Below are positions 43,743 to 55,400 of a stretch of DNA of 64,000 nt, one piece after another. A program made the position numbers and the translations under genes. The stretch is from Anthonomus grandis grandis (taxonomy: Eukaryota; Arthropoda; Insecta; Coleoptera; Curculionidae). Every line of letters starts with the position of its first letter. The first letter of the stretch is position 1. The notes under the pieces were generated by a model that was not told the DNA's origin, made no database searches, and saw nothing but the letters and a program-made list of their open reading frames with translations. Location: positions 15,851,167-15,915,166 of the forward strand of contig NC_065547.1 of the NCBI RefSeq assembly GCF_022605725.1. Reading direction: 5' to 3'.

Positions 43743-45870
43743 CTAGGCTCCTCGTTGGGAGTCGAGAAGGATTTGCTTAACCTTGGTGTAAAATTTATTA
43801 TATAATAAATCTTTAATATTATTTGGCAAGTTATTCCACATTGTAACTCCGACAACCGAAAATGACTTGTGGAAGTTACTTGTTCTATGTTGAGGTATCC
43901 TAAAACTTCCAGCATTAAGAGTATTGTGTAAATGTGAGAGAGTAGTAAATAACTTATTTAAATAAGAGGGTTGACCCGATTTTATTATTTTATATATAAA
44001 GACATATACATATGTACGTGTAATTTTCTTCTCCTTTCCATATTTAAAATAGAATTTATGTTTAAATAAGGTGTGATATGCTCCCGATAGGCAGTGCAAT
44101 AAGAAAATCTTACACAGCTATTTTGCAAGATTTGTATAGTCTTAGAAAGCTCAGATGTTATAGAATTTAGAATATACAATATCACCGTAGTCGAGTAAGG
44201 AAAGAATAAGGCTATTGCAGAGGTAATGTTTAGTTTTACTCTTTAAGACATTTTTGAATTTGTACAGATTTCTGAGACGCATATAACCCATATTCAATTT
44301 GGACTTGGACTTGCTACGAGGCAATCTGCCAGCACGATTTGGAGATTCGGAAAAACCGTCGGGTATGTATCCTGTTCGACGAATCGATAACAGTTGTTAA
44401 TACTGAAATGCACTGTGACGCTTTCCCCACGATGCATCCGGCATCATCCGGCCTAGCTACCGGCGTAAATAGGTTCAGCTATCACTGGCAAAGGGCAGGA
44501 AAGAGTCTAGGAAAGAGTTCCAAAGTATAGGAAAGGAAAGAACGACCACGTGTTGACTGGGTGAAGGATGACGCGGAAGTGCTATATTCAATTTATTTTT
44601 AATGTGTGTCAATCCTAATATTTTTTTGACTTCTTTTACCACTGGAATTTTTTCTCTGTTAATCTCAATATTTATATGTCTATATACGTGTCTTAGAATT
44701 CCTGAATTACAGCCATATAAAATGATAGATTTAGCAGGGTTAATTTTTAAGTTATGCTCATTGGAGTAATTAACTATGTTTAGTATATCCGATTTAATTT
44801 TTTCATCGGCATATTGTTGTAATTTACAATGTTCAATACAGTTATGCATATCCGCAACATAAATCGAAAATTAAAGAGGTCCCAATATGGAGCCCTGAGG
44901 AACATCAATTTTCAAGTAAAGATATTTTGACTACTCCAAACTTCCATTGTTGGTTTTTAACAACACCGAATGTCATCTATTATCTTAAAAATATATAAAT
45001 TAAGATATTAATTCTATATAAGATAATCTTATTTTATATTATATATAAAATAAGAATTAAAAAAAGGGACTGTGGATTCGGAACAACCAAAATATCCTAA
45101 GTTGGCAAGGAGCATTGAGTGATTTATTGTATCGAACATTTTGCTAAACTCAAGCACCGCCATGCAAGTACTTTATTTATGTTCTTCGTTAAGTCTTATA
45201 TTATCTAACATTCCCACCAAATTAGTAGTCTAAATCCTGATTGCGTATCTGGAAGTATACCACATGAGTTAACAAAATTATAAAGTTGTTGATGAATATG
45301 CTTTTCCAGAATTTTAAAAACTACTGATAAAATACTTGTAGGCCTTATGTCTGTTAGTTTTTTTGGATTACAGATTTTTAAAATGGCCCTTTTAAGTGCT
45401 TTTTTCCAGATATCGGGAGTATTTAAAATGTCGGGAGTATTATAAGTATTTAAAATGTTTAGAAGTGTTTTTTTTTACAAAATGGTAGGCAAAGCTTGAT
45501 ATCATTTATACAAAGTCCGTCAGCTTCTATAGCATTTGATTTTATGGTTTTAATTGTACTGTTAATGCTTTCTTCATCAAGAGGACTTAAATTTAATTCT
45601 TGATCGTTATTATTCCATTTAATTTCATTGTAAAAATTTAATTTGGCTTGTGACATATTTTTTTAATATATTGTTAGTTTGGTTAACGCATTGAGAAAAA
45701 TAATTATTTAGAGTTTCTGGATTACTAAAATTACAAGGCAAATCTTTTCAAGCAATTTAATATTGTCAGTTATGCAGGAAGTAAATGGTTTATTTGTAAT
45801 AGTTTTAGTTTTAATTGGCGCATGTTTGTCAACTAAACAAAGTATATTATAGCATTAGTTATCACTAATG
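43743..45870 (-). mobile_element. LINE B, 3' part: RT and C-terminus
   Basis: Minus-strand ORF2 fragments, in order: linker (LVDKHAPIKTKTITNKPFTS, then FSNPETLNNYFSQCVNQTNN), RT start (IKSNAIEADGLCINDIKLCL), fingers/palm (PKKLTDIRPTSILSVVFKIL, EKHIHQQLYNFVNSCGILP, DTQSGFR), IDVPQGSILGPL, QQYADEKI (YADD reduced to YADE), LKINPAKS, and the C-terminal domain to 43743 (SVVGVTMWNNLPNNIKDLLY). Many stops. It contains the 283 bp insert at 44301-44583. Its 5' part lies at 49060-49768, on the other side of LINE C. Confidence 0.78.
44301..44583 (-). mobile_element. 283 bp SINE-like or truncated-LINE insert in LINE B
   Basis: It is flanked by an 11 bp duplication ATATTCAATTT (44290-44300, 44584-44594). 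On the minus strand it begins AGCACTTCCGCGTCATCC and ends with a short tandem tail (CAAGTCCAAGTCC), a typical 3' end for poly(A)-less non-LTR elements. It is GC-richer than the host. No pol III boxes or ORF were recognised, so a 5'-truncated LINE is as likely as a SINE. Confidence 0.68.
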
Positions 45871-46049
45871 CTTTTGAAGGGCCATCACATCGGCTATCAC
45901 CGAAATCACTCTGTGATATTTTATCATTATATATATCTACCACTCACTCTGCCTTAAAAATAGTATCAAAAACTATACCTTGTATGGATATAACAAGGAA
46001 TAGTGGACTTCTGGAACACAACAAAACTTTTTTAGGCCAAACTCAGTAG

Positions 46050-46946
46050 GAGTCCATTTTGCTTTAGCCCTTTTAAATATTCAGTCAGTCAGAAATAAAT
46101 CTGATGAACTCTCTTTATTTTTAGCATATGAAGATAACCCTGTCATTGTTGTTTTGACCGAACATTGGCTCAAACAGGGTAAACCTTTTTTTATAGAAAG
46201 TTATGCTCTCGCATCCATCTATTCCTGTACTCAGTATAATCATGGTGGAACTTTGATATTAATAGAGAATAATTTTTAAAAAGATATAACTTTGTTGATA
46301 TAACCAAGTTTGAGTATCTCCTGAAAGAAAAAACTTTTGAATTTTGCATTGTTTATTCTAAAGATAATTTATTCTAAGAAAAAAAATAAAGATCTTAAAT
46401 TTGTACATTTTAGGCCTTTACAGGTCACCCTTGAGTAATTTTAGTAGTTTTATTGATAAATTATATAACATTTTAAGCCAAATATCGGTAAATGCATCAC
46501 TAATATTGACAGGTGACATTAATGTAAATTTTTTAGACTGCAGTGACTCTAACAATCATTTGTCAATACATAGAGTGCTGAAATCTTTTAATTTAACTTT
46601 GCATGTTGACCAACCTACTCGCATCACTGCTAATTCAGCATCACTTTTAGATTATGTTTGCTCTACGCTTTGTGAAACGCAGGTTGCATGTAGAATTGTA
46701 AATGCCGGGTTGTCTGATCATGAGGCCGTATTATGTTCCTTTCTTCTAAGTGAAAAAAAGTGTACCTCAAGAAAAAAAAAGTGCAGAAGGTTGTTCACTA
46801 GAAAAAATTTCTGCAAGTTTAAAGAATGTTGTAATTCAATAGACTGGAATGGTATCATACTTAACAACGGTGATCCTTTTGAGAGTTTCCATTCAACTTT
46901 AGTGGATGATTTTGAGTCAACTTTCCCCATGGTGACAATTAGGTAA
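46050..46946 (+). pseudogene. LINE C endonuclease
   Basis: It begins VHFALALLNIQSVRNKSDEL and VIVVLTEHWLKQGKPFFIES (the Glu of TEHW is catalytic). It then breaks, and runs open 46401-46946 with YILGLYRSPLSNFSSFIDKL, LILTGDINVNFLDC (GDxN, catalytic) and NAGLSDHEAVLC (SDH, catalytic). This is the APE-type endonuclease that nicks target DNA. Stops between 46277 and 46400 separate the two parts. Confidence 0.8.
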
Positions 46947-47006
46947 AAAAGGAGAAGACCCTGGTATAGCAGGGGTCTACTAGTTTCTGGTAAAAATCTT
47001 CGGTGT

Positions 47007-48868
47007 TTGCACTCCATAAGAAAGTTTGTCCTGGACAACTCCAAATTCATATCTTACTTTAATAGATATCGCAAAATTTACCGCGATACAGTGAAATTGG
47101 CAAAAAACTTATACTACTCAAGTAAAATAAACCAATCAAGAAATAAGTCTAGAGAGTCTTGGAAAATTGTTAATGACTTACGAGGTGAACGTGGGAACCC
47201 TTCTGTTTCTAATAGCACGGTGTCGGCCGAAACACTCAATCATTTTTTTAGGGTGTTGCTTTGGGTCTATCAATATTATTGCCTCAGTCTGTTAGAGATC
47301 CGCGCTCATACTTACACAACATTAAGGTGCCTGAAACATTTTTCTTTAGACCAACAGATTCTAGTGAAATAATGGAAGCTCTATACTCAATGAAAAATAA
47401 GAACTCCGCTGGATGGGATGGGCTGTCACTAAAGGTCCTAACAGCGCTACCGCTACCAACCCTTGATTCTTTGGCTGAGGTGATAAATGTTTCACTTTCA
47501 AGTGGGTCCTTTCCACATTTACTCAAGGATGCCTTGATTAAACCATTATTTAAGGGTGGAAAATTTGATGACCCATCAAATTTCAGACCCATAGCCCTGC
47601 TTCCCACCCTTAGCAAGCTTGTAGAAAGATTGGTAAAAACTAGGATGATGGAATTTCTGAAACGGCATAATGTTCTTAACCATCAGCAATTTGGATTCCG
47701 GACGAAACTGGGTACATCTGATGTTATTTTCAATTTGTTGGAGAGTCTGTACATGGGGTTGAACGCTGGGGAGAGTGCGGCGGCGGTGTTCTGTGACTTA
47801 TCTAAGGCGCTTGACTGTGTAAGTCACAGAATACTGCTGCAGAAGCTAGAAACCTATGGATTCAGAGGAGTTGCTCTCGACTGGTTTCGTTCTTACCTAT
47901 CTGGAAGAACACAAAGGGTATTCTTTGACAATGATATGTCATCCCGTCTGGATATGGATGCTGGTGTACCCCAGGGTTCTGTTCTTGGACCAATATTGTT
48001 CCTGCTATATGACAATGATATCTCTCAAATTCCAATTAGGGGCAAATTTACTATCTTTGCGGATGGTACAACATTACTTTGGCATGACACTAACACCAAG
48101 AGATTAAGGAATATCGTTGATGAAGATTTAATTCTTGTAAAGTCATGGTGTGAATCTAATAGGTTAACTTTTAATATTTCTAAAACTAATATTTTAACTT
48201 TTAAATGTAACCTTGGAACTGTCACTTTGCAAAATGAAACAATAAGTCCTTCTGAAACATGAAAATTTTTGGGCCTGACGATTGATAAGCAATTAAAATT
48301 TGAAAATCATATCTCCTCTTTAATAGGGAAGTTATCATCCAACTGTTATGCTATTAGAGTAATAACACATTCTCTGGGACTTGATGTGGCCAAAATTGCC
48401 TACCATGCTCTTATTGAGTCTCATCTGAGATACGGTATTGTGTTTTGGGGTGTGTGCTCTCAGTATTTGTTCAGCTCTCTATTTATTTTGCAAAAAAGAG
48501 CCATACGCTACATGCGTGCAGCTCCCTTTCGTAGCCCCTGTAGGCCATTATTTTTAAAACACTCTGTCCTGATATTGCCATGCCTTTTTATTTTAGAGAC
48601 TGTTTGTCTTATCCACAAAAAATATCGCCATCAGCTTGGCCCCTCCTCGGGTTACAATCTCCGAACAACCTTCTCTTTACCTCTGCCTATCCCAAAAAGT
48701 GAGCAGATTAAGTCATCTTTTGTGTACGGGGGCAGAAGGCTTTTTAACCACCTACCCCTTTATATAAGGCTAATAAATTGTAAAAAACGTTTTAGGAAAA
48801 ATATAAAGAAACTTTTGCTTGCTAAAGCATTTTATTCTCTAGACGAGTTTTTAAATACAATTTTTTGA
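47007..48868 (+). pseudogene. LINE C reverse transcriptase and C-terminal domain
   Basis: The linker (KFISYFNRYRKIYRDTVKLA) shifts frame near 47260 into a 333-codon RT: MKNKNSAGWDGLSLKVL, NFRPIALLPTLSKLVERLVK, HQQFGFRTKLGTSDVIF, AVFCDLSKALDCVSHRILL, DAGVPQGSVLGPILFLLY and FTIFADGTTLLWHD. The catalytic FADD is FADG, so one catalytic Asp is gone. A TGA at 48260 precedes the C-terminal domain (FLGLTIDKQLKFENHISSLI ... SHLRYGIVFWGVCSQYLFSS ... RYMRAAPFRSPCRPLFLKHS) open to 48868. Confidence 0.85.
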
Positions 48869-49068
48869 CAGTGAAGAGTTTTGCGCAGCGTAATGTGAAT
48901 TCTTACTACCCTTTCTTTGGGTGTGTTCTATATTCTATGTATGTAAGAATTGTTAAAATTTTTATATTTTTGTAAAAGATTATGTTGTCAACTATCTTTA
49001 AGGTTTTATATAATGCTTTGTTAACAACAGATGATGTTACGTAACAATAAAGCTTCTTTTTTTTTTAC

Positions 49069-49768
49069 TTTGACTATTGTTATTAAAAGCCACAAGTTTA
49101 TCGTTGGAATTTAGGTAATAGATACTATCCCAATGAAATCTTACAGCGTCATGCTCAAATAAATCCGTATTAATAGCACTATAATTCCTACATTTAATTT
49201 TAAAATGTCCCTTTTTACTTTTAAGTGCTAAAAATCTATCAGAAAGTCTACACTTCTTTAATAAATTAATAATAATATCCCCCATAAAAACCACATGATC
49301 AAATAAAGGAACAATATTTGTAAATAGATCATCAAGGAAATCAAAAAAACTGCTAATATCTGAAGAAAGTAGACGTGATGTATCATGGTAAACAAAATAT
49401 TTTTGATAGAAATCTCAGTTTTTATGCTTATTTTTGTAGTAGGTTGTGAACATGATAAACTTCAAAATTTACATGTTTTTTAGCATAAAAACCGACCCTA
49501 TCACTACGCCCTAATCAATCTTTGCTGACGAAATTATAACCCTCAATTTGATGTGCCAAATTATCAGTATAAGTCGTCAACCAGGTTTCAGTTAATCCCA
49601 AAATGTCAAAATTATTATCAGTTATATAATTTACAAACTCATCGAATCCAATATTAATGGATCAAATATCGAGACGACCACATAAAACCTTATAATTTAA
49701 TTTTAATAATTGGTGCGTATTAAGACCAAACTGGCCATTTCCTCCATCATCATCCATTACAAAAAACA
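49069..49768 (-). mobile_element. LINE B, 5' part: endonuclease
   Basis: On the minus strand from 49758: MDDDGGNGQFGLNTHQLLKL, then NIGFDEFVNYITDNNFDILG and LTETWLTTYTDNLAHQIEGY (catalytic E in TETW). After broken sequence it reaches CRLSDRFLALKSKKGHFKIK and DLFEHDAVRFHWDSIYYL, the region after the endonuclease. It ends LVAFNNN at the junction with LINE C; the next block (DKHAPIK) is at about 45840 on the far side. Confidence 0.75.
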
Positions 49769-51115
49769 AAATTGTTCCTATTATCCTCCGTCAGCACCCC
49801 ACGCCAGTGACTTTTAGAGTCAACTAAAGTTCAAATTTTAAGTTAGTACTAATACATTGTTAGGATAGAATAAAATAAGGATAAAAAAGTAAAAACATTA
49901 CACTTACATACATTTTAAAATATAAAAATAATACAAATACAAAGAACTTAAAATCCCATCCGGAGCTGTTAAAGCACCTCAGTTCTCATTAGAGTGTAAT
50001 ACTCCTCAAAAAGATTTATGGTATACTCAGATAAGAGGCTACATATCTTTGCTTTAATTTTTTTTCAGTTCTCTTCAAAGTTCTTTGTATCTGTAAGCAG
50101 TTTTATTTCCTTATTCATTCCATTTCTGCTCAGTCTACATTCACTTAACGTCATGTTGTTTTTAACTATTGTATCGTGGGAGTGCACATCTGCAGCTACA
50201 AGATATTTATTAATATTTTGCTTAACCTGTATAAATTTTAGATAGAAAATTAGAAAGTACTATGTCAGGGTTTTAAGTTTTATGTTATGACAGTAGCACT
50301 TTCATTAATAGTTCATTTAATTTTCTTTATGGCATATATATTTTGATATAACCTACAGCACAATCTATTAATATGAGCACTTTATAAGAGATTAATATAC
50401 ATAGTAAGATTCAAGAATTTGATTTGCGAATCAGCCTGAATCCACATTAGTATGTAATTACGGATCCGTTGGGACCACGTGATTGCTATCCGCCAATGAG
50501 AGGCCCGAAAGTTTTCATGTAATGTTTCATGTTTATAACTACGTGCACGGATTGAAGTTGGTTAATTCGAACTTCATTCCGATTTGCGCTCGTTCGGTCC
50601 GTTGTGCAATTTGTTTTTTATTGTTATTTTTGAGTTTTTGTCAAAACATTTTTTGCGTGGTCTGTAATTTGTAGATAAGTTTTTTTTTTGAGACTATTTT
50701 TTTACTATTATTTTATAACCAGTATTACTATTAATTTATTACCAATAGTTATTATTTGGTTCCGTTTTCTTTAGAATGTCGAGTTGGAGTTCGACCTCGG
50801 GTCCCACATTTATAAATGTGGCTATTGTGGCTTTTTGATTAATAGTCACTAGTCAGTGCCAAAATTATCTGGAACACCAAGGTTTCCAAGTATATATGGA
50901 GGAAAAGGAGAACCAATGTATTACCTTCGAGCTTTACGTCAATGAGGACAATATTTTAACTTTAGGTGGATATATGTTTATTATTGATTGTTATTTTGCT
51001 TTTATTGATTGCCAATTTTTTAGTTGGTGTCATTCTAGTGTATGTTGTAGCTTTTATTAGTTACACTTTCTCTCTGTTTATATAAACTTTCTTTTATTTA
51101 TTTATTTATTTTGTA
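49769..51115. other. no clear gene; possible upstream exon at about 50770-50970
   Basis: After a TTTCTTTAG-type acceptor at about 50774 a frame reads MSSWSSTSGPTFINVAIV, a stop, then HQGFQVYMEEKENQCITFEL; I do not recognise it. The GC-richer patch at 50460-50610 (CCACGTGATTGC, CATTCCGATTTGCGCTCG) looks promoter-like. Confidence 0.3.
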
Positions 51116-51128
51116 GCATCAACAGGCG

Positions 51129-51428
51129 ATGGCAAGGAAAAGCCAAAAAAGCCAAAAACACAGGAAATTAGATGACAAAATGTTGATTGCATTCATTTGT
51201 TCCAGCAAACCTCTATGGGATCCGAGAACCCCTTTACAATCAAGGCATAAAAATAAGTTGAGGCAATTGTGGGAGGAGGTTTCTCAATTGTTGAGATGTA
51301 ATTGACCAAAAAAGATTTAAGGATGTAAACATTTATGAAGTAATTCTTTTCTGATTCTAGACTTTCCTGTAGAATATCTTAAAGAACGATGTAGACAACT
51401 ACGGGATGATTTTACACGGGCTAAGTAA
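51129..51428 (+). pseudogene. MADF-domain protein fragment, two exons
   Basis: After a TTTTGTAG acceptor, exon 1 (51129-51297) reads MARKSQKSQKHRKLDDKMLI, ICSSKPLWDPRTPLQSRHKN and KLRQLWEEVSQLL. A GTAATT donor joins to exon 2 (51361, acceptor ATTCTAG) giving YFPVEYLKERCRQLRDDF and TRAK then a stop. This is an MADF domain (an insect Myb/SANT-like DNA-binding fold). The reading past the stop continues PSSLTPRPSFKYYKVM, so it may be truncated. It could belong to a Harbinger element or a host gene. Confidence 0.6.
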
Positions 51429-51846
51429 AAATTAATGCATAGTTTTGTAGTAGGTCTTCAGCCTTCTTCATTAACACCCAGGCCTTCATTCAAATATTAT
51501 AAAGTTATGAAGAGTACTGGGAGAAATTGATGAAAACTTGATATAAGTTTATGTAATAATTTAATTATTTCATATACTTTTGTTATAATAAACCCTTTAT
51601 TATTATAATTAAATTTATTATTTTTTTAAAGATGATTATTTTTAAATATATTATTTTAGAACTGTTTCTAATGTGGGAACTTTGGTACCAAGTGCCACTC
51701 AACATCAGGGGTAGGAAACAACAGAGAAAGAGTAAGTTTGTGCATAATGTTATTTTTATTAGGTTTTGAATAGCAAGTTTGATCTACACTTCTTTAAAAA
51801 AAAAAAAGTTCCTATTAAATCATAAAAATGTTTCTTATATAATAAA

Positions 51847-52720
51847 GATTCTGGTAATTTTGTACTTGTGGTATTTTTGGCCTTTAAAAGAGCCTTTGAG
51901 ACTATAGATAGGGATATATTGTTAAGAAAATTAGAATATATGGGAATTAAGCATAATGTCTTAAATTGGTTTAATTCATATTTATCCAATAGAGTTCAAA
52001 GGGTTAAATATAAAAATTCTATATCTGAAACTGTGAATGTTAAACATGGTGTGCCTCAGGGAATTGTGCTCGGTCTATTATTGTTTTTGTTATATGTTAA
52101 TGACATGGTTATGCTGTGTAAAAAATCTAATATGTCTATGTTTAAAAATCTAATAGCTAGGTCAAATGGTATCAGATATCAATAGCGAACTTAGTAGTTT
52201 ATTTTGCTGGCTCTGCATTAATAAACTTAGCCTAAATACAACAAAATCTAAAATGAGTTCAGTAGATATAAATAATATAGATAACATAATAAATAGAGAA
52301 AAATTGGTGTATGATGGGAATATTAAGTACTTGGGTACAATTTTGGACTCTAATTTAAATCTCCATGCCCACTCTGATTATATTATGAGTAAATTAAAAA
52401 AGTCAGGTTTATTAACAGAATAGGTCTAGAATCTATCAATGCATACCAAGCTTTAACTATACAATGCCCTTAAGCTTCCTCATATACAGTTTTGTTCAAC
52501 ACTACTATATAACTTACCACAGTATAAAATACAGCAACTCAAGAGAAGAAAATACGGCTATGAGAGAGATCCTAAAATGTAACCGCTACACACCTATCAA
52601 GGCTATGTTAGATGTTCTAAGTTTGTTATCCATTTAGCAAAGAATAGTTTTTAATGTTCACTTATTTATATTCAACCCTAGACATCTGAGATATGTGCAT
52701 GATAAGTTTTTTCATATAGA
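51847..52720 (+). pseudogene. LINE E: reverse transcriptase fragment
   Basis: Open from 51868: VFLAFKRAFETIDRDILLRK, LEYMGIKHNVLNWFNSYLSN, then VKHGVPQGIVLGLLLFLLYV NDM. The YADD block is lost at a frameshift near 52150. It continues LSSLFCWLCINKLSLNTTKS and IKYLGTILDSNLN to 52423. C-terminal pieces (REILKCNRYTPIKAMLDVLS) reach about 52720. The 5' end is absent. Confidence 0.75.
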
Positions 52721-52739
52721 GTTTTGTATGATTTTCTTA

Positions 52740-53403
52740 ATTAAAGAATACTGTATAGTCTTCAACAGAGTTAGTTACTTTAAATGTTTTGTGTGCCCTA
52801 TTTCTTTCAAAAATCAGTGCTTTTAATTCCGGACTAAACTAATAAGGACATTTTCTATTTTTTGCAATTGCCTTAGGTACTAAAATATCAAAACCTCTAT
52901 TAAGGACATTATAAAACATATTTAATATACCATTAATATTTTTCATTTAAGAAAACTTGCCAGTCAAAACAGGACAAATAATTATTAATAACATGGTAAT
53001 AGCAATTTTTAAAATCATTATAGACATAGCTATATGGAAACTCATGAAGCTCTTCAGGCATTAAATGATAGACATCCCATCCAGTAATATTCGAAACATT
53101 TACTTTCACATTTGAGCTACTTCTAATTACAATGTCTAGTACATTGCCAGATATATTAGGAAATGAGTTTAGATGATATAAATTTGAGTACAATAAAAAG
53201 TCCAATAGCACATCAGCATTATGAAGTGTGCTGTTTAAGAGGGTAGTGACAGCTCCATATTAATCAATTTCCCAGCAGACATTAGGCAGGTTAAAGTCAT
53301 CACACAGAAGAACACCACCATGGGCATTACTGTTCAGGATCTAATCTAATGAACAGCAGAACTCATCATATATACAAGGGGCAAGGCAGGAGGAATATAT
53401 ATA
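52740..53403 (-). mobile_element. LINE D, middle part (endonuclease end and linker)
   Basis: Minus-strand reading: YIPPALPLV..., CDDFNLPNVCWEID (GDxN-like), LLDFLLYSNLYHLNSFPNIS, GNVLDIVIRSSSNVKVNVSN, then DVYHLMPEELHEFP (the SDH block is changed to VYH). A 92-codon stretch 53211-52933 is open. The linker follows to about 52740. Joined across the Tc1-like insertion to 54869-55190. Confidence 0.7.
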
Positions 53404-54868
53404 CAGTATTGTGCATAAATATAGCAACAAGCGATGTTTTCAAAAATAATATTTGCTTCTTTATTTATTTCATATTATTTCTTTACTTTTAAGTACACAC
53501 CTCTGTATTATTTATAAATATACCGAGATATCATAAGAATGCCAATGCTGTAATTAATGCAATAAGGAACTTCATGTCTGTTTATTTAGACAATGTGCAT
53601 AAATATAGCAACATTCTTGTTTCATATTTATTTTATCAATTAAATATTAATTTACCTGCTGTAAAGTTGTTATTTTTGAATCTCAGAATTAACTTAAAAT
53701 GGGTCGCTCAAAAACTGTCTCTGGTAATGTAAGAAAAATTATTGTGGAGCATTACGAAAATGGTGTTAGGCAGAGTGACATTGCAAGAAGCTTACAGCTT
53801 CACAGGTCAATTGTATCCAGAGTTTGCAAAAAATTTCGCCTTACTGGAAGAGCTGCACCGGCGCCCATTCCTGGTAGACCCAGAAAAACAAATTTGAGGA
53901 TGGATAGGCAGCTGCTATGAATTTCTAAAGAAAAACCTTTTTTTGTCTTCTTCCCAAATTTTGGCAAAATTAAAAGAGGGTGGAGGAGTAAACCTCAGTT
54001 GCAGTACCGTAAGGAGAAGATTACTTGATGCCAACTTACCTGGTCCTCGCCCCGCCAAAAAAACCGTTACTCTTAAAGAAGAACGTCAAGGCTCGTTTTC
54101 ACTTTGCCCAATCTCATGTCCACTGGTAGCTGATTGGAAAAAAGTCGTATTTAGTGATGAATCTAAATATAATTTATTCAGGACTGATGTACGTCAGACG
54201 CCCCAGTGAACAAAGATTAAACAAAAAGTACATTTGCCCCACAGTTAAACATGGAGAGGGAAATATTCTTGTATGGGGATGTTTCTCGGCTCATGGCATA
54301 GGACCCATAGTAAGAATAGTGGGCAACTGGATGGAACTGGTGGAACAAACTGGATCGTTTCATGTACAAAGACATTCTGCAAACACATTTAGTGCCATAT
54401 ATGGATGAAGTCATGCCAGTAACAGCCATATTTCAGCATGACAATGATCCAAAACATGCTTCTCAATTTATTAAGAGGTGGCTATCCGATGAAAAAATAA
54501 ATGTAATGGTCTGGCCATCTCAATCGCCAGACCTAAATCCTACTATATTATGAAATTAATTGAGTCCATGCCAAGACAATGTGCAGATGTTATAAAGGAG
54601 AAGGGGTACTACACGAAATATTGAATTGATTTTAATTTAGTTGGGTTATATTTTTTTTAGAATCAAAACTATTTTTTGTTGCTATATTTTTGAATAATAA
54701 ATTTGCATAAAACAATTTGGTGTTTTATTTATTATGATACAAAAAATATGAAAATATAAACAGGCTCTAACTAATCTTGTAAATAATATATAAACCTTAC
54801 TAATAAAATAGAAACTAAAAGATATATAACAGGAAAGTTCAATGTTGCTATCTTTTTGCACAATAATG
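53404..54868 (+). mobile_element. Tc1-like transposon inserted in LINE D
   Basis: Ends CAGTATTGTGCATAAATATA and (inverted) CATTATTGTGCAAAAAGATA are flanked by TA (53402-53403, 54869-54870). A second sub-terminal copy of GTGCATAAATATAGCAAC lies at 53598 and a matching GTTGCTATATTTTTGAATAA at 54679, giving the paired-repeat layout of some Tc1 elements. It is 1,465 bp with one plus-strand transposase. LINE D reads on in frame (VGYI then YIPP) when it is removed. Confidence 0.88.
53699..54553 (+). pseudogene. Tc1-like transposase (broken)
   Basis: MGRSKTVSGNVRKIIVEHYE, QSDIARSLQLHRSIVSRVCK then GRPRKTN: an HTH domain and AT-hook-like linker. After a stop at 53918 come SSSQILAKLKEGGGVNLSCS and WKKVVFSDESKYNLFRTDVR (first catalytic Asp), then, shifted, GNILVWGCFSAHGIGPIV and IFQHDNDPKHASQFIKRW (second Asp), SQSPDLNPTIL. 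The final Glu of the NPIE block is missing (NPTIL then stop). Three breaks in all. Confidence 0.87.
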
Positions 54869-55190
54869 TATGTAGCCAACCAAGAGCATATACTGATCAA
54901 TAGTAATCATGGCAAATACCTGTTCAATGTGTACAGTATTTAAATTAAGTTGGAATGAGGGATGATTCTTTATAGCACTCATTACACCCCCTCCATGAGT
55001 GTTTGCATTGGTATCACTTGAGCAGTCCCACCTGTATAAATGGAAATTATGAAGTTCAATTTCTCCATCTGCTACATCATCTCTCAGAGGTCCTAACATC
55101 AAGAAGCCTATTGTTAATACTTCCTAAATTTTGATAATAGCAATTAAGAGTCCTAATTGGTTTTTTCAAAATGTTTCTTATCTACCAAAA
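54869..55190 (-). mobile_element. LINE D, 5' part (endonuclease start)
   Basis: Minus-strand reading begins LNCYYQNLGSINNRLLDV, then DGEIELHNFHLYRWDCSSD, GGGVMSAIKNHPSFQLNLNT and IEQVFAMITIDQYMLLVGY (the YIPP motif follows only on the other side of the insertion). A frameshift or deletion removes the TETW block. Confidence 0.68.
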
Positions 55191-55199
55191 GTCAAAGGT

Positions 55200-55400
55200 T
55201 TTTTGCCCTCCAGACAGAATATTTACAGCTGATGATTCTTTGTTATTATATGACAATTTTTATTTCCTATAGCTTAAAAAAGATTTTACAAGTTGAACAG
55301 AATCTTCATGAAAATTGTAGTACTTGAACTTTGCAAGGAAAAGCCAGTGATTCAGTGTCTCAAATGCTTTGGAGCATATCAATCCTAATTTCAGGCAGAT
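55200..55400 (-). pseudogene. LINE reverse transcriptase fragment
   Basis: Minus-strand frame ETLNHWLFLAKFKYYNFHED then SVQLVKSFL matches the LINE block AFDTLNH..LL.KL.YYG. It lies upstream of the LINE D endonuclease in the same strand, the wrong order for one element, so it is a separate scrap. Confidence 0.5.

Larger units (their letters stand above)
45880..49068 (+). mobile_element. LINE C: jockey/CR1-like element inserted into LINE B
   Basis: On the plus strand: endonuclease (46050-46946), linker (46950-47260), RT (47261-48262), C-terminal domain (48269-48868) and a 3' UTR with AATAAA at 49046 and a pyrimidine tail (CTTCTTTTTTTTTT). LINE B sequence resumes immediately after at about 49069 in the opposite orientation. 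It is better preserved than the other LINEs; only a handful of shifts and stops break it. The precise 5' end is not visible; I place it near 45880. Confidence 0.8.

Noticed and set aside
43500..43805. 101-codon Lys-rich plus-strand ORF
   Set aside because: Overlaps LINE B antisense and has no conserved motif.
55230..55245. Other CTGATGA-like strings (for example near 55232 and 24041) as hammerhead cores
   Set aside because: No GAAA box at the right distance and no pairing stems.
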